The notes under the pieces: generated by a model
Seen by the model: only the letters and a program-made list of their open reading frames with translations
Databases searched by the model: none
What the model was told of the DNA's origin: nothing
Program-made: the position numbers and the translations under genes
From: G963668605 sp963668605
GTDB taxonomy: Bacteria; Acidobacteriota; Terriglobia; Bryobacterales; Bryobacteraceae
DNA length: 64,000 bases
Direction: 5' to 3'
Assembly (NCBI GenBank): GCA_963668605.1
Contig: OY764903.1
Span: 2,666,001 to 2,730,000, forward strand
Shown here: positions 25,258-34,490 of the stretch, piece by piece
How positions within the stretch are numbered: the first letter of the stretch is position 1
Layout: each line of letters starts with the position of its first letter

Positions 25258-26754
25258 ATGAAAGCTCTTCGCATTGTTCTATTCTTTGTCCTCGTCGCCA
25301 TCGGGTTCGTCGCTGGCTTCGGGTACGGTCGCTGGTATGGGCCGCACAGTCACGCGGAAACCGCGGCGAACAAACCCAAGGGCTATCACTGCCCGATGCA
25401 TCCGAATTACCACGCCGACAAGCCGGGCGACTGCCCGATCTGCGGCATGAAGCTCGTGCCGGACGATGACTTGGCTCATCCCGCAGGCGCGGAGGCACAA
25501 AAGCCGACCGGCAAAATCCTCTACTACAAGGATCCAAAGGCTCCCGCCTTCAAGTCGGACAAGCCGGGCATCAATCCAGAGACTGGCAGCGACCTTGAGC
25601 CGGTCTACGAGAATGATCCGGCCGCGATGCCGGTGGGCACCATCCGCGTGAGCCCGGAAAAGCAGCAGCTGATTGGCGTGAAGTTCGGAGAGGTGACGTT
25701 CGGCGCAGGCACCCACGATTTCCGGTCCGTTGGGAAGGTCACGATGGATGAAACGCGATTCTCCAAGGTTCAAACCAGGATCGAGGGCTGGATTGAGAAG
25801 GTGTACGTCGATTTCACAGGCAAGTTAGTGGAGAAAGGCCAGCCGCTCCTGACTCTATACAGCCCGGAGATGTTAGCCAGCCAACAGGAGTACCTGCTGG
25901 CGATTCGAAGTCGCGAAATCATGAAGGATAGTCCGCTGGCCAGTTCGCAACAGCAGAGTGATTCGCTCCTGTCCGCCTCACGTAAACGGCTGGAGCTCTT
26001 CTCTCTGAGCGAAGCCCAGATTGAGGAAATCACCCGGACGCGGAAGCCGCTGACGAACATCACGATTTACTCACCCATCAGCGGCTACGTGATGATGCGC
26101 AACGCATTTCCCAAGCAGCGCATCACGCCCGAAACCGAGCTCTATACGGTGGTTGACCTGAGTAAGGTATGGATCATGGCAGACGTGTTTGAAAATGAGG
26201 CCTCGATGATCCAGGTCGGAATGCCGGCGCGGATGAGCCTCTCCTACGCCGGGGGGCGGAAGATCAACGGCCGCGTGAGTTATATCCAGCCGCAGGTCGA
26301 TCCTACGACCCGCACGTTAAAGGTCCGCATCGAAGCCGACAACCCGAACATGGCACTGAAGCCCGACATGTTCGTGGACGTGGAGTTCAGCGTCTCCATG
26401 CCCGCCCGTATGACTGTTCCAGCCGAAGCGGTCCTCGACACAGGACTGAGAAAGACCGTGTTTGTGGACCGCGGCAACGGCTACCTGGAACCGCGGCAGG
26501 TTGAAACTGGCGAGCGGATCAGCGATCGAATCGAAGTCCTCAAGGGTCTCACGCCGGGTGAGCGCATCGTGACCTCGGGGAATTTCCTGATCGACTCGGA
26601 AAGCCAACTGAAGTCTTCGGCCTCTGGAATGGCGGGGCATCAGCACGGCTCAACGGGTGGCTCCGGCAAGACCTCCTCGCCGTCGAAGCCCTCGGAAGGC
26701 GACGCAATGCCGGGCATGGATATGCCAGCCACTGGAGGACCAAAGCGTGATTGA
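25258..26754 (+). CDS. cusB: RND periplasmic adaptor (CusB type) with N-terminal metal-binding domain
   Basis: A 498-aa membrane-fusion protein. One N-terminal helix is followed by a heavy-metal-binding motif (YHCPMHPNYHADKPGDCPIC, then GMKL). A second related stretch comes next (ILYYKDPKAPAFKSDKPGI ... DLEPVYE), typical of copper/silver CusB proteins, followed by the hairpin, lipoyl and beta-barrel domains of an adaptor. The C-terminal tail is rich in His, Met and Gly (GMAGHQHGSTGG, MPGMDMP) and may hold extra copper sites. The ATG at 25258 follows GAGGAAAAATTCC; an earlier ATG at 25243 overlaps the cusC stop. It overlaps cusA by 8 nt. Confidence 0.92.
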   Translation: MKALRIVLFFVLVAIGFVAGFGYGRWYGPHSHAETAANKPKGYHCPMHPNYHADKPGDCPICGMKLVPDDDLAHPAGAEAQKPTGKILYYKDPKAPAFKSDKPGINPETGSDLEPVYENDPAAMPVGTIRVSPEKQQLIGVKFGEVTFGAGTHDFRSVGKVTMDETRFSKVQTRIEGWIEKVYVDFTGKLVEKGQPLLTLYSPEMLASQQEYLLAIRSREIMKDSPLASSQQQSDSLLSASRKRLELFSLSEAQIEEITRTRKPLTNITIYSPISGYVMMRNAFPKQRITPETELYTVVDLSKVWIMADVFENEASMIQVGMPARMSLSYAGGRKINGRVSYIQPQVDPTTRTLKVRIEADNPNMALKPDMFVDVEFSVSMPARMTVPAEAVLDTGLRKTVFVDRGNGYLEPRQVETGERISDRIEVLKGLTPGERIVTSGNFLIDSESQLKSSASGMAGHQHGSTGGSGKTSSPSKPSEGDAMPGMDMPATGGPKRD

Positions 26755-29700
26755 CCGCATCATTGAGTTCTCCGGCCGGAACAAGTTCCTGGTCTTCATC
26801 CTCGTCGGATTTGCTGTTGTGGCCGGCATCTACTCGATGAAGACGATTCCGCTCGACGCGCTCCCGGACCTGAGCGACACACAAGTGATCGTCTACTCGC
26901 GCTGGGATCGAAGCCCCGACATCATGGAGGACCAAGTCACCTATCCTATCGTCACCAGCATGCTGGGGGCGCCGAAGGTAAAGGACGTCCGTGGGTTCTC
27001 GGACTTCGGCTACTCGTTCGTCTACATCATTTTCGAAGAGGGGACTGATATTTATTGGGCGCGTTCGCGAACTCTGGAATATCTGTCCGCAGTCCTCCAA
27101 AAGCTTCCGCAGGGCGTGAAGACGGAGTTGGGCCCCGACGCGTCGGGCGTCGGTTGGGTCTTTCAGTATGCATTGATAGACAAGAGCGGAAAGCATTCGC
27201 TCGCCGAACTTCGCTCCTTGCAGGATTGGTTTCTACGCTATCAATTGAAGTCCGTGCCGGGTGTCGCCGAAGTCGCGCCGCTAGGTGGCTTTGTCCGGCA
27301 ATACCAGGTCAACGTCGATCCCAACCGGCTCCAGGCATACAAAATTCCGATCATGAAAGTGGTTGAGGCGGTTCGCAACGGCAACAACGATGTGGGCGGA
27401 CGACTTGTCGATTTCGGCGGCACGGAATACATGGTGCGCGGGCGCGGCTACGCCAAAAGCGTCGATGACATCGGCAACATCGTCTTGCTGAGCACGGAAG
27501 GCGGCGTACCCGTCCGGGTGAAAGATGTCGGCAATGTGGTCCTCGGCCCCGATATTCGACGAGGCATCGCCGACTGGAATGGCGAAGGCGATGTGGTTTC
27601 GGGCATCGTCGTTATGCGGCAGGGCGAGAACGCACTCGAGGTCATTGATCGACTCAAGGCGAAGATTAAAGATCTCGAACCCGGCCTGCCGGAAGGAGTC
27701 AAGATCGTCTCCGCGTATGACCGTTCGGATCTGATTCTTCGTTCGATCGAAAACCTGAAGGGGACACTCACCGAGGAAATGGTGATTGTGGCACTGGTGA
27801 TCTTCATTTTCCTGTGGCACATCCCGAGCGCGATCATCCCGGTATTCACGATTCCCATCGCCATCATCATCGCGTTCATCCCGATGAGGATGCTGGGCCT
27901 CAGCGCGAACATCATGTCGCTCGGCGGCATCGCGATCGCTATTGGCGCAATGGTGGATGCCGCCATTGTGGTGGTGGAGCAGACTCACAAGCACCTCGAA
28001 GAATGGGAACGCACCGGCCGGAAGAAAGACTATCACCGGGTGATTATCGATGCGGTAAAGGAAGTGGGCGGTCCCAGTTTCTTCGCATTGCTTGTAATTG
28101 CGGTCGCGTTCTTGCCTGTGTTGACCCTGGAAGCACAGGAAGGCCGGCTTTTTAAGCCCCTGGCCTATACGAAGAACTTGTCCATGATCATCGCTGCCGT
28201 ACTGGCCATCACGCTGGACCCGGCGATGAGGCTGCTATTCACGCACATGGAGAACTTTCGGTTCCGGCCGCGCTGGCTGGCACGTGTTGTGAATGCCGTC
28301 CTGGTTGGCAAGATCCACTCGGAAGAGAGTCACCCCATCAGCAGGATCCTAATGCGGGTTTACGACCCCGTTTGCCGCTGGTCGCTCCGCTGGAAATACC
28401 TGGTCATCGCGGGAGCGATTGCCATGGTTCTGGTGACGATACCAGTCTACGAACGGCTAGGCTCCGAGTTTATGCCTCCCCTCGAAGAAGGCACGCTGCT
28501 CTACATGCCGTCCACCCTGCCTGGCATCTCCGTGGCGGAAGCGCAGAAGCTCATGCAGACGCAGAACCGGATCATCAAGAAGTTTCCGGAAGTCCTCACG
28601 GTACTGGGAAAGGCGGGCCGGGCTGAAACGTCCACTGATCCGGCGCCGTTCTCCATGATGGAGACCACCATCGTCCTCAAGCCACAGGCTGAATGGCGAA
28701 AGGTCGATACCTGGTACTCGAATTGGACCTGGGCGCCAAACTGGAGCAAGGCAGTCTTCCGGCACATCACGCCAGATCACATATCAAGCGAACAACTTGT
28801 GGAAGAGATGAATGCGGCGCTCTCGATTCCCGGTGTGTCCAACGCCTGGACTATGCCCATCAAGGGCCGCACCGACATGTTGACCACCGGAGTGCGTACA
28901 CCCGTGGGTATCAAGGTGTACGGCTCCGATCTGAAGCAGATCGAGCAGATCGGCACTGAGATTGAGGGCATACTCCCGAAGGTTCGCGGAACACGGAGCG
29001 TATTCGCGGAGAGAACAGGGGGCGGCTACTTCCTGGATTTCGATTGGAAACGCGAGGAAATGGCCCGCTACGGTCTCAGCATGGAGGATGTGCAAGGGGT
29101 GCTGATGAGCGCCGTGGGTGGTGAAAACGTGACCACCACGATCGAAGGCCGGGAACGATATCCGGTCAATGTGCGCTACATGCAGGATTTTCGCAGCGAC
29201 ATCAACCGGCTCAGCCGCGTTCTGGTGCCTGTGATGGACGGCAAGATGCAGATACCGGTGTCCCAACTCGCTGACATCAAACTTGCCAGCGGCCCCGCGA
29301 TGCTGCGCGATGAGAATGGGATGCTGAATGGCTACGTGTACGTCGATGTGGCCGGGCGCGACGTGGGCAGCTATGTGGAAGAAGCCAAGCAATTGGTCCG
29401 CGAGAAAGTGAAACTCTCAGCAGGATACACACTCGTCTGGAGCGGACAGTACGAGGCCATGCAGCGCGTCAGGGAAAGACTCACCGTAATCCTGCCCCTG
29501 ACACTCTTTTTGATCATGATGCTGCTCTACATGAACACCAAGTCGATCACGGAGACCATGCTGATCATTCTTGCCGTCCCGTTCTCCGCGGTCGGTGCGA
29601 TCTGGTTCTTGTACTTCCTCGGCTACAACATGAGCATTGGCGTGTGGGTCGGCCTGATCGCATTGCTTGGTGTCGATGCCGAGACGGCCATCTTCATGCT

Positions 29701-30013
29701 GCTCTACCTGAACATTGCCTATGAAGGAGCGAAGAAGGAGGGCAGGATGAACAGTTTGGGCGATCTCCAGAACGCAATCCACGACGGCGCCGTGAAGCGA
29801 ATTCGGCCAAAATTCATGACCGTGGCCGTCATGTTCATGGGCCTCGTTCCAATCATGTGGTCGGTTGGAGCCGGCGCGGATGTGATGCGGCGTATCGCGG
29901 CCCCCATGATCGGTGGAATTTTCACGTCCTTCATTCTTGAACTGGTAGTTTACCCGGCAGTTTATGAGGTTTGGAAATGGAACACAGAAGTCAAAAAGCA
30001 AATCGCTTCGTAG
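26747..30013 (+). CDS. cusA: CusA/CzcA-family heavy-metal RND efflux pump
   Basis: A 1088-aa inner-membrane proton-driven pump with 12 expected helices and two large periplasmic loops. Hallmarks include TIPLDALPDLSDTQVIVYSR, GAMVDAAIVVVEQTHKHLE (TM4 region), the GKAGRAETSTDPAPFSMMET segment with paired Met that is typical of copper/silver pumps, and LIALLGVDAETAIFMLLYLN (TM10 region). I use GTG 26747, with GGAGG about 9 nt upstream; a frame opening at 26657 is an overlap artefact. It lacks only the C-terminal tail found in longer homologues. The Met pair and CusB domain favour Cu(I)/Ag(I) over Zn/Co. Confidence 0.93.
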   Translation: MIDRIIEFSGRNKFLVFILVGFAVVAGIYSMKTIPLDALPDLSDTQVIVYSRWDRSPDIMEDQVTYPIVTSMLGAPKVKDVRGFSDFGYSFVYIIFEEGTDIYWARSRTLEYLSAVLQKLPQGVKTELGPDASGVGWVFQYALIDKSGKHSLAELRSLQDWFLRYQLKSVPGVAEVAPLGGFVRQYQVNVDPNRLQAYKIPIMKVVEAVRNGNNDVGGRLVDFGGTEYMVRGRGYAKSVDDIGNIVLLSTEGGVPVRVKDVGNVVLGPDIRRGIADWNGEGDVVSGIVVMRQGENALEVIDRLKAKIKDLEPGLPEGVKIVSAYDRSDLILRSIENLKGTLTEEMVIVALVIFIFLWHIPSAIIPVFTIPIAIIIAFIPMRMLGLSANIMSLGGIAIAIGAMVDAAIVVVEQTHKHLEEWERTGRKKDYHRVIIDAVKEVGGPSFFALLVIAVAFLPVLTLEAQEGRLFKPLAYTKNLSMIIAAVLAITLDPAMRLLFTHMENFRFRPRWLARVVNAVLVGKIHSEESHPISRILMRVYDPVCRWSLRWKYLVIAGAIAMVLVTIPVYERLGSEFMPPLEEGTLLYMPSTLPGISVAEAQKLMQTQNRIIKKFPEVLTVLGKAGRAETSTDPAPFSMMETTIVLKPQAEWRKVDTWYSNWTWAPNWSKAVFRHITPDHISSEQLVEEMNAALSIPGVSNAWTMPIKGRTDMLTTGVRTPVGIKVYGSDLKQIEQIGTEIEGILPKVRGTRSVFAERTGGGYFLDFDWKREEMARYGLSMEDVQGVLMSAVGGENVTTTIEGRERYPVNVRYMQDFRSDINRLSRVLVPVMDGKMQIPVSQLADIKLASGPAMLRDENGMLNGYVYVDVAGRDVGSYVEEAKQLVREKVKLSAGYTLVWSGQYEAMQRVRERLTVILPLTLFLIMMLLYMNTKSITETMLIILAVPFSAVGAIWFLYFLGYNMSIGVWVGLIALLGVDAETAIFMLLYLNIAYEGAKKEGRMNSLGDLQNAIHDGAVKRIRPKFMTVAVMFMGLVPIMWSVGAGADVMRRIAAPMIGGIFTSFILELVVYPAVYEVWKWNTEVKKQIAS

Positions 30014-30762
30014 GTCTATTTGTTGCGCTCCTCGCGGTCGTCCCGGCGGGGGCGGCCGAGCTCAGCTATGAAGTTCGACACCATCGTGCGCTGAAGGATC
30101 ATGCCGGCGTACTCACCATCAACGAGAAGGGGGTGGGCTACCAACAAGTGATCCCGGAAGGAAAGCGGAAGAAGAATCCAAAGAAGCCGCCGAAGTTGGA
30201 GAACGTTCAGTTTGCTTACCAGGACATCCAGGAGCTATGGGTCTCTCCGGACAAACTGGTGCTCGTTACCTACAAGGACCGGAAGTGGCTCCTGGGCGTC
30301 GACAAGGAATTCGAGTTTTTCCTCCCGAGTGGCCAGTCATTCGAAGCTGCCTACACGCTGCTGAAAGACAAGCTGGATCGCAGGTTCGTCGCAGCGGTGG
30401 CTGATTCCCAGTCTGGAACGCTATGGGAGCTTCCGGTCAAACTACAAGGCACGATTCAGGGATCCGAGGGTGTCCTCCAAGTGGGACCGGATCGCATCGT
30501 CTACAAAACGGACCGGCCCCGCCAGTCGCGCACTTGGCGTTATCAGGACATCGAGAACGTCAGCACGTCCGACCGCTATCAACTCACTCTCACGACCTAC
30601 GAGCGTGCCAAGACGCACTACGGAAGCATGAAGGGCTTCAATTTCCAGCTCAAACAGCCACTAAGCGAGAAGCAGTTTGAGCTGCTTTGGAAGCGGCTGA
30701 ACCAGGATAAAGGACTTCAGTTTTTGACCTCGATCGAAGAAAGGAACCAGACATCGAAATGA
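29977..30762 (+). CDS. secreted protein with two PH-like repeats, coupled to cusA
   Basis: A 261-aa protein not recognised as a named family. A signal peptide (RFVGLFVALLAVVPAGAAEL) is followed by two related units of about 100 residues. Each follows the pattern G-V-L ... Y ... Y-Q-D-I ... L-T/V-T-Y ... F-x-F-x-L ... F-(x)7-L-x-x-K/R-L. Aligned anchors are FAYQDIQELWVSPDKLVLVT (unit 1) and WRYQDIENVSTSDRYQLTLT (unit 2). This looks like tandem PH/GRAM-type beta folds, here outside the cytosol. The gene overlaps the end of cusA by 37 nt and has GAGG before its ATG, so it is part of the efflux operon. Export and coupling suggest an accessory role in metal tolerance. Confidence 0.75.
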   Translation: MEHRSQKANRFVGLFVALLAVVPAGAAELSYEVRHHRALKDHAGVLTINEKGVGYQQVIPEGKRKKNPKKPPKLENVQFAYQDIQELWVSPDKLVLVTYKDRKWLLGVDKEFEFFLPSGQSFEAAYTLLKDKLDRRFVAAVADSQSGTLWELPVKLQGTIQGSEGVLQVGPDRIVYKTDRPRQSRTWRYQDIENVSTSDRYQLTLTTYERAKTHYGSMKGFNFQLKQPLSEKQFELLWKRLNQDKGLQFLTSIEERNQTSK

Positions 30763-31085
30763 AGAAGATAATCTACACACTGTTATTTGGCGCCACTCTA
30801 CTGGCCGCCGCCGACAAGCCCCAAACGTTCACGGGCGTCATCACCGACACCATGTGCGGCGCCAAGCACACCATGGGCATTACTCCTGACGCGAAGTGCG
30901 TTCGGGAGTGCGTGAAGATGGATCCCAACAAGTGGAAGTACGCGCTGCTGGTGGGAAGCGATATCTATGTACTCAGCGATCAACAGACTCCCGAGAAATT
31001 CGCAGCCCAGAAGGTCACCGTGACAGGTACCCTGTTCGAGAAGACGAAGATCCTGAAGGTCGACAAAATCGAAGCCGCCCGCTAA
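30759..31085 (+). CDS. small exported protein with Cys/His cluster
   Basis: A 108-aa protein with a signal peptide (MKKIIYTLLFGATLLAAADK) and one small domain. Its start carries DTMCGAKHTMG and CVRECVKM, that is three Cys, one His and three Met within about 25 residues, followed by beta strands (YVLSDQQTP ... VTVTGTLFEKTKILKV). The pattern resembles small acidobacterial periplasmic proteins of unknown role (DUF5818-like at best). ATGA overlap with the preceding gene puts it in the cus operon. The Cys/His/Met set could bind copper; this is inference. Confidence 0.75.
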   Translation: MKKIIYTLLFGATLLAAADKPQTFTGVITDTMCGAKHTMGITPDAKCVRECVKMDPNKWKYALLVGSDIYVLSDQQTPEKFAAQKVTVTGTLFEKTKILKVDKIEAAR

Positions 31086-31095
31086 CAACGCTCAC

Positions 31096-31587
31096 CTATC
31101 GCTGGAGCTCGGCGGCGAAGTCGGAGAATTTCAGGACTTGGCCCCCGTGCTCGCTTGCGAACGCTCCGGCCGACCTCTGGTCCTGAAATGCAAGCACGCT
31201 CGGACTGCAGCGGTCAAAGTGCGCTTCGAGAGGTTGGTTGTTCTCTCCGACAGCGGGGTGATGCTGGAGGCAAGGATTCACGTCGCTGTTCCGCACCACA
31301 TAGCTGCTCTCCGGCTTCAATGGGCCGTTGCTGAGGAAATCGGTCAACTCGACCACCTGCACTTGCTTCCCAGACTGCTGATGCGCTGAAAGCGCACACG
31401 CTGGGCAGCAGTAGACGGAGCGTTTGCCATCCACCATTGCCACCGTCTTCATGTGGGGATGGACAGCCCTCGTACAGGCTTTGCACGACTGAGCACTGCG
31501 CTCCTTGACGTAATGCCAGGCTGAGTATCCCAGTCCAGCGACGACAAGAATGCCAACGATGCACGCTATAACGCTTCGTCGTGGCAT
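31096..31587 (-). CDS. NosL-like periplasmic copper-binding protein
   Basis: A 163-aa protein with an N-terminal membrane anchor (VIACIVGILVVAGLGYSAWH). Cys pairs follow in SCKAC and YCCPAC, then CLQHH, and a C-terminal NosL-type end (DRCSPSVLAFQDQRSAGAFA ... HGGQVLKFSDF). NosL proteins deliver copper to nitrous oxide reductase, but no nos genes are seen here. Its place, convergent with and 10 nt from the cus operon, argues for a copper-handling role in efflux or storage instead. The fit to NosL rests on the C-terminal pattern and Cys content and is moderate. The 145 bp between this gene and the TRAP operon show nothing beyond a C7 tract. Confidence 0.65.
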   Translation of the reverse strand: MPRRSVIACIVGILVVAGLGYSAWHYVKERSAQSCKACTRAVHPHMKTVAMVDGKRSVYCCPACALSAHQQSGKQVQVVELTDFLSNGPLKPESSYVVRNSDVNPCLQHHPAVGENNQPLEAHFDRCSPSVLAFQDQRSAGAFASEHGGQVLKFSDFAAELQR

Positions 31588-31732
31588 GGCAATCCCCCCC
31601 TTGCCTAATCGTACACCTGCCAGATTCCCGGACTCACTGGGTAAGTCCTCGAAGGCGCTCCACTGATGAGTCTAGTCGGCCATATCGGGGCCCTTTCGCA
31701 TTCTGCCTGATTTTCGCCGGTGGATTTGCCGC

Positions 31733-33505
31733 TTAACGCGCAAACAGGCTCGGCAGAAAGGTCGTCAACGCCGGAATGTAGGTGATCAGCAGCACGCCCA
31801 CCAGCAGCACGAACATCATCGGAAGGGCGGCGCGATACACCTCGGGCAACGACTTCTTGAAACGGTAGGAGGCGAGGAACAAGTTCATGCCCACCGGCGG
31901 CGTCAGATATCCGAGTTCGAGATTGGCAAGGAAGACGATTCCGAGGTGGATCGGATCGATATGAAATGCTTCGCCCAGCGGCACAATCAGCGGAACCACA
32001 ACGACGATGGCGGAAAAAATGTCCATCAGACAGCCGACCACCAGTAGAAACAAGTTCAATAGCAGCAGGAAAACCCACGGCGAGTGGATTGAGGCGGTGA
32101 CCCAATCGAGCAGGCGCATGGGAATCTGGGCGTCGATGAGATAGTTGGTGAAGCCCAGCGCCACTCCGAGTATCAACAGCACGCCGCCGACGAGTAGGCC
32201 GCACTCGGAAGTGACACGCGGCACTTCACGAAGTTTGAGGTCGCGGTAAACGAACGCCTCGATCACAAAGGCATACAGCGCCGTGAGCGCGGCGGCTTCG
32301 ACCATCGTCGCAAATCCGCCAAACATGCTGGCCAGGGCCACCACCGGCAGGAGCAGTTCCCATTTCGCATCCCACACCGCACGGTTCGCCGCTCCAAAAT
32401 CGAAGGGCGCACCTGTGGCTTCAACCTTTGGTCCCTGTTGAATGCCCCACCATGCGGTCAGCAGGACGAGCAACAGACCGGGGATGATGCCCGCCAGAAA
32501 CATCGTCTGCATTTCGACACGCGCGACGATTGCGTAGAGAATCAGCGGCAGGCAGGGCGGGAACAGCAGGCCAAGCGAACCCGCGCCGGTGAGCAGGCCG
32601 AGCGCGGTCTTTTCGGTGTACCGCGCCGACAACAGGATCGGCATCAGCAGGCCGCCGAGCGCAAGAATCGTGACGCCGCTCGCGCCCGTGAAGGACGTGA
32701 AGAAGGCGCAGACTAAAGCGGTGACAATTGCAGGCCCGCCGCGCAGGCGTCCAAACAGCGTATGGAAGACATGGATCAGACGTTTCGAGGCGCCGCCTTC
32801 GGCCAGGAAATAGCCCGCCAGCGTGAACAGGGGAATCGTAGGCAGCGTGGGGTTCGTTACGAGACGGTAATGGTCGAGGGGAATCGAAGCGATCGGCTGC
32901 CCGGCGCCCCAAAACAGAATCACGGCGGCGCCGCCGAGTGTCGTGAACACTGGCGCCCCGAAAGCGGTCGCGAGCAGCAGTAGCAGCAGCGCGGGCTTAA
33001 CCAGATGTTCGGGAGGCAGCGCTCCGCAGGCGACGATCGCGACGCTGAGACCAACACCGAGGGCGCGCCCTGTCCAACGTTGCGAAGCGTGCCAGGACAG
33101 CCCCAGCGTCACGGCAGAAAAGCCCAGCGGCAGCAGCGACTGCACAATCCAGAGCGGAATGCCGTACACGAATTCGTTGGCCGCCGCGCGTTCGGAGATC
33201 ACGAACTGCACGCCCGCGACAGTAAGCAAAGCGGTGACGGCCGCCGCGAAGCCATGCGAGAAGATCGTTCCCAGGTCGCGAAGGCGCCCCTCCGGCAACA
33301 TGTCTCCAGTGGCGAGCGCCAGCAGGCGGTTCTCGCGCGCCCCAATCGCCCCGCCGATCATGCCGACGGCCAGCGTCAAGTGTTGCACGATGGAGTCCGA
33401 GCCGGAGATTCCCACGCCAAGCGTGGCGCGCAAAAGACTCTCCACCAACGGGAGCAGGACCATGGCAGACAGCACCAGCAGGATCGCGGCGTTGTCGATT
33501 CTCAT
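31733..33505 (-). CDS. dctM: TRAP transporter fused DctQM permease
   Basis: A 590-aa membrane protein. The first about 150 residues form a DctQ-like four-helix small subunit. The rest is a DctM large permease with about 12 helices (PTLPTIPLFTLAGYFLAEGG, GASGVTILALGGLLMPILLS, PPVGMNLFLASYRFKK). Such fused permeases import organic acids or other carboxylates using a sodium gradient and a binding protein. Its ATG overlaps the dctP stop (ATGA). The substrate cannot be inferred. It is the last gene of a TatT, DctP, DctQM unit. Confidence 0.93.
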   Translation of the reverse strand: MRIDNAAILLVLSAMVLLPLVESLLRATLGVGISGSDSIVQHLTLAVGMIGGAIGARENRLLALATGDMLPEGRLRDLGTIFSHGFAAAVTALLTVAGVQFVISERAAANEFVYGIPLWIVQSLLPLGFSAVTLGLSWHASQRWTGRALGVGLSVAIVACGALPPEHLVKPALLLLLLATAFGAPVFTTLGGAAVILFWGAGQPIASIPLDHYRLVTNPTLPTIPLFTLAGYFLAEGGASKRLIHVFHTLFGRLRGGPAIVTALVCAFFTSFTGASGVTILALGGLLMPILLSARYTEKTALGLLTGAGSLGLLFPPCLPLILYAIVARVEMQTMFLAGIIPGLLLVLLTAWWGIQQGPKVEATGAPFDFGAANRAVWDAKWELLLPVVALASMFGGFATMVEAAALTALYAFVIEAFVYRDLKLREVPRVTSECGLLVGGVLLILGVALGFTNYLIDAQIPMRLLDWVTASIHSPWVFLLLLNLFLLVVGCLMDIFSAIVVVVPLIVPLGEAFHIDPIHLGIVFLANLELGYLTPPVGMNLFLASYRFKKSLPEVYRAALPMMFVLLVGVLLITYIPALTTFLPSLFAR

Positions 33506-34476
33506 TTGCGCGCCCGGTACTCCTTGAGCAGGGCCTGCACCTGTTCAAACATCTCCTTGGGCACGATGTTGCCGCTGATTTTGGGATAAATCTGCTCCGC
33601 CATTTTGCGCCAGGCGGCATCGATTTCAGGCGTCACCGGATGCACCTGCAGCCCGCGCTTGACCATCGCCGCGACGGACTGGTCGGCTTCCTTCCGGCCG
33701 CTGGCCTTCATCTTTTCGCCGGCCACAAGAGCGGACTTGCGCAGCGCGGCGCGCGTTGGCTCCGGCAGCGAGTTCCATGCTTTGGCCGTGATCACAGTGG
33801 CCCCGACCAGCGGAACCCAGTTCACCTCCAGCATGTGCTTCGCGCTCCGGTCGACCTGTATGCTCAGCGCGTAGGAAGGACTCAGCGAGACAGCTTCAAT
33901 CATTTTCGATTGCAGGCTGGTGAAGATTTCAGTGGTCGCCAACGGTCGCGGGTTATAACCCAGGGTCTTCATCAGGTCGATCTGCCGCGTGTCGCCGCTC
34001 CAGGCAAACATCTTCATCGACTTGAAATCTTCCGGCTTCAGCGCTGGCTGCGTCGAGAAAAAGCGAATCCAGCCGGCATCGCCCCAGAACAGAACGACGT
34101 AGCCTTTCTTGAGCAGGCTTGCCTCCAGTTGGGGCTGCATTCTCGTGCGGACGAAGTCGACCTCCTCCAGAGAGCGGAACATCATTGGCATGTACTGCAG
34201 CGCGGTGACCGAGGCGTCGATCTTCGAGAGGCCGAGCACGCTCAGCACGCCGGCCTGGAACTGGCCGACGCCCATGCGGCTCACGATGTCGGATTCGTCG
34301 CCCATCTGCGCGCCAGTGAAAATCGTCAATTCAACGCCCTGTTGGCGCCACTCCTGCCCCATAGTCTGGAGGATCTGATGATAGGAAGTGCCGGTCGGCA
34401 GAACCGTGGCAAGCTTCACTCTCTCAGCGGCGTGCGCGGATGCTAGTACGATGAGTAGTAAGAAGAAACGTAGCAT
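33502..34476 (-). CDS. dctP: TRAP transporter substrate-binding protein
   Basis: A 324-aa periplasmic binding protein with a signal peptide (MLRFFLLLIVLASAHAAERV). The DctP-family layout is visible: KLATVLPTGTSYHQILQTMG, FTGAQMGDESDIVSRMGVGQ and the long connecting helix near the C-terminus. The usual substrate-salt-bridge arginine cannot be placed with certainty by eye. It delivers ligand to the fused permease, with which its gene overlaps. A TatT-type lipoprotein gene lies 14 nt upstream, which marks it as a TPR-associated TRAP (TPAT) system, possibly for a hydrophobic ligand. Confidence 0.92.
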   Translation of the reverse strand: MLRFFLLLIVLASAHAAERVKLATVLPTGTSYHQILQTMGQEWRQQGVELTIFTGAQMGDESDIVSRMGVGQFQAGVLSVLGLSKIDASVTALQYMPMMFRSLEEVDFVRTRMQPQLEASLLKKGYVVLFWGDAGWIRFFSTQPALKPEDFKSMKMFAWSGDTRQIDLMKTLGYNPRPLATTEIFTSLQSKMIEAVSLSPSYALSIQVDRSAKHMLEVNWVPLVGATVITAKAWNSLPEPTRAALRKSALVAGEKMKASGRKEADQSVAAMVKRGLQVHPVTPEIDAAWRKMAEQIYPKISGNIVPKEMFEQVQALLKEYRARK

Positions 34477-34490
34477 AGTCAGTTTACGAG

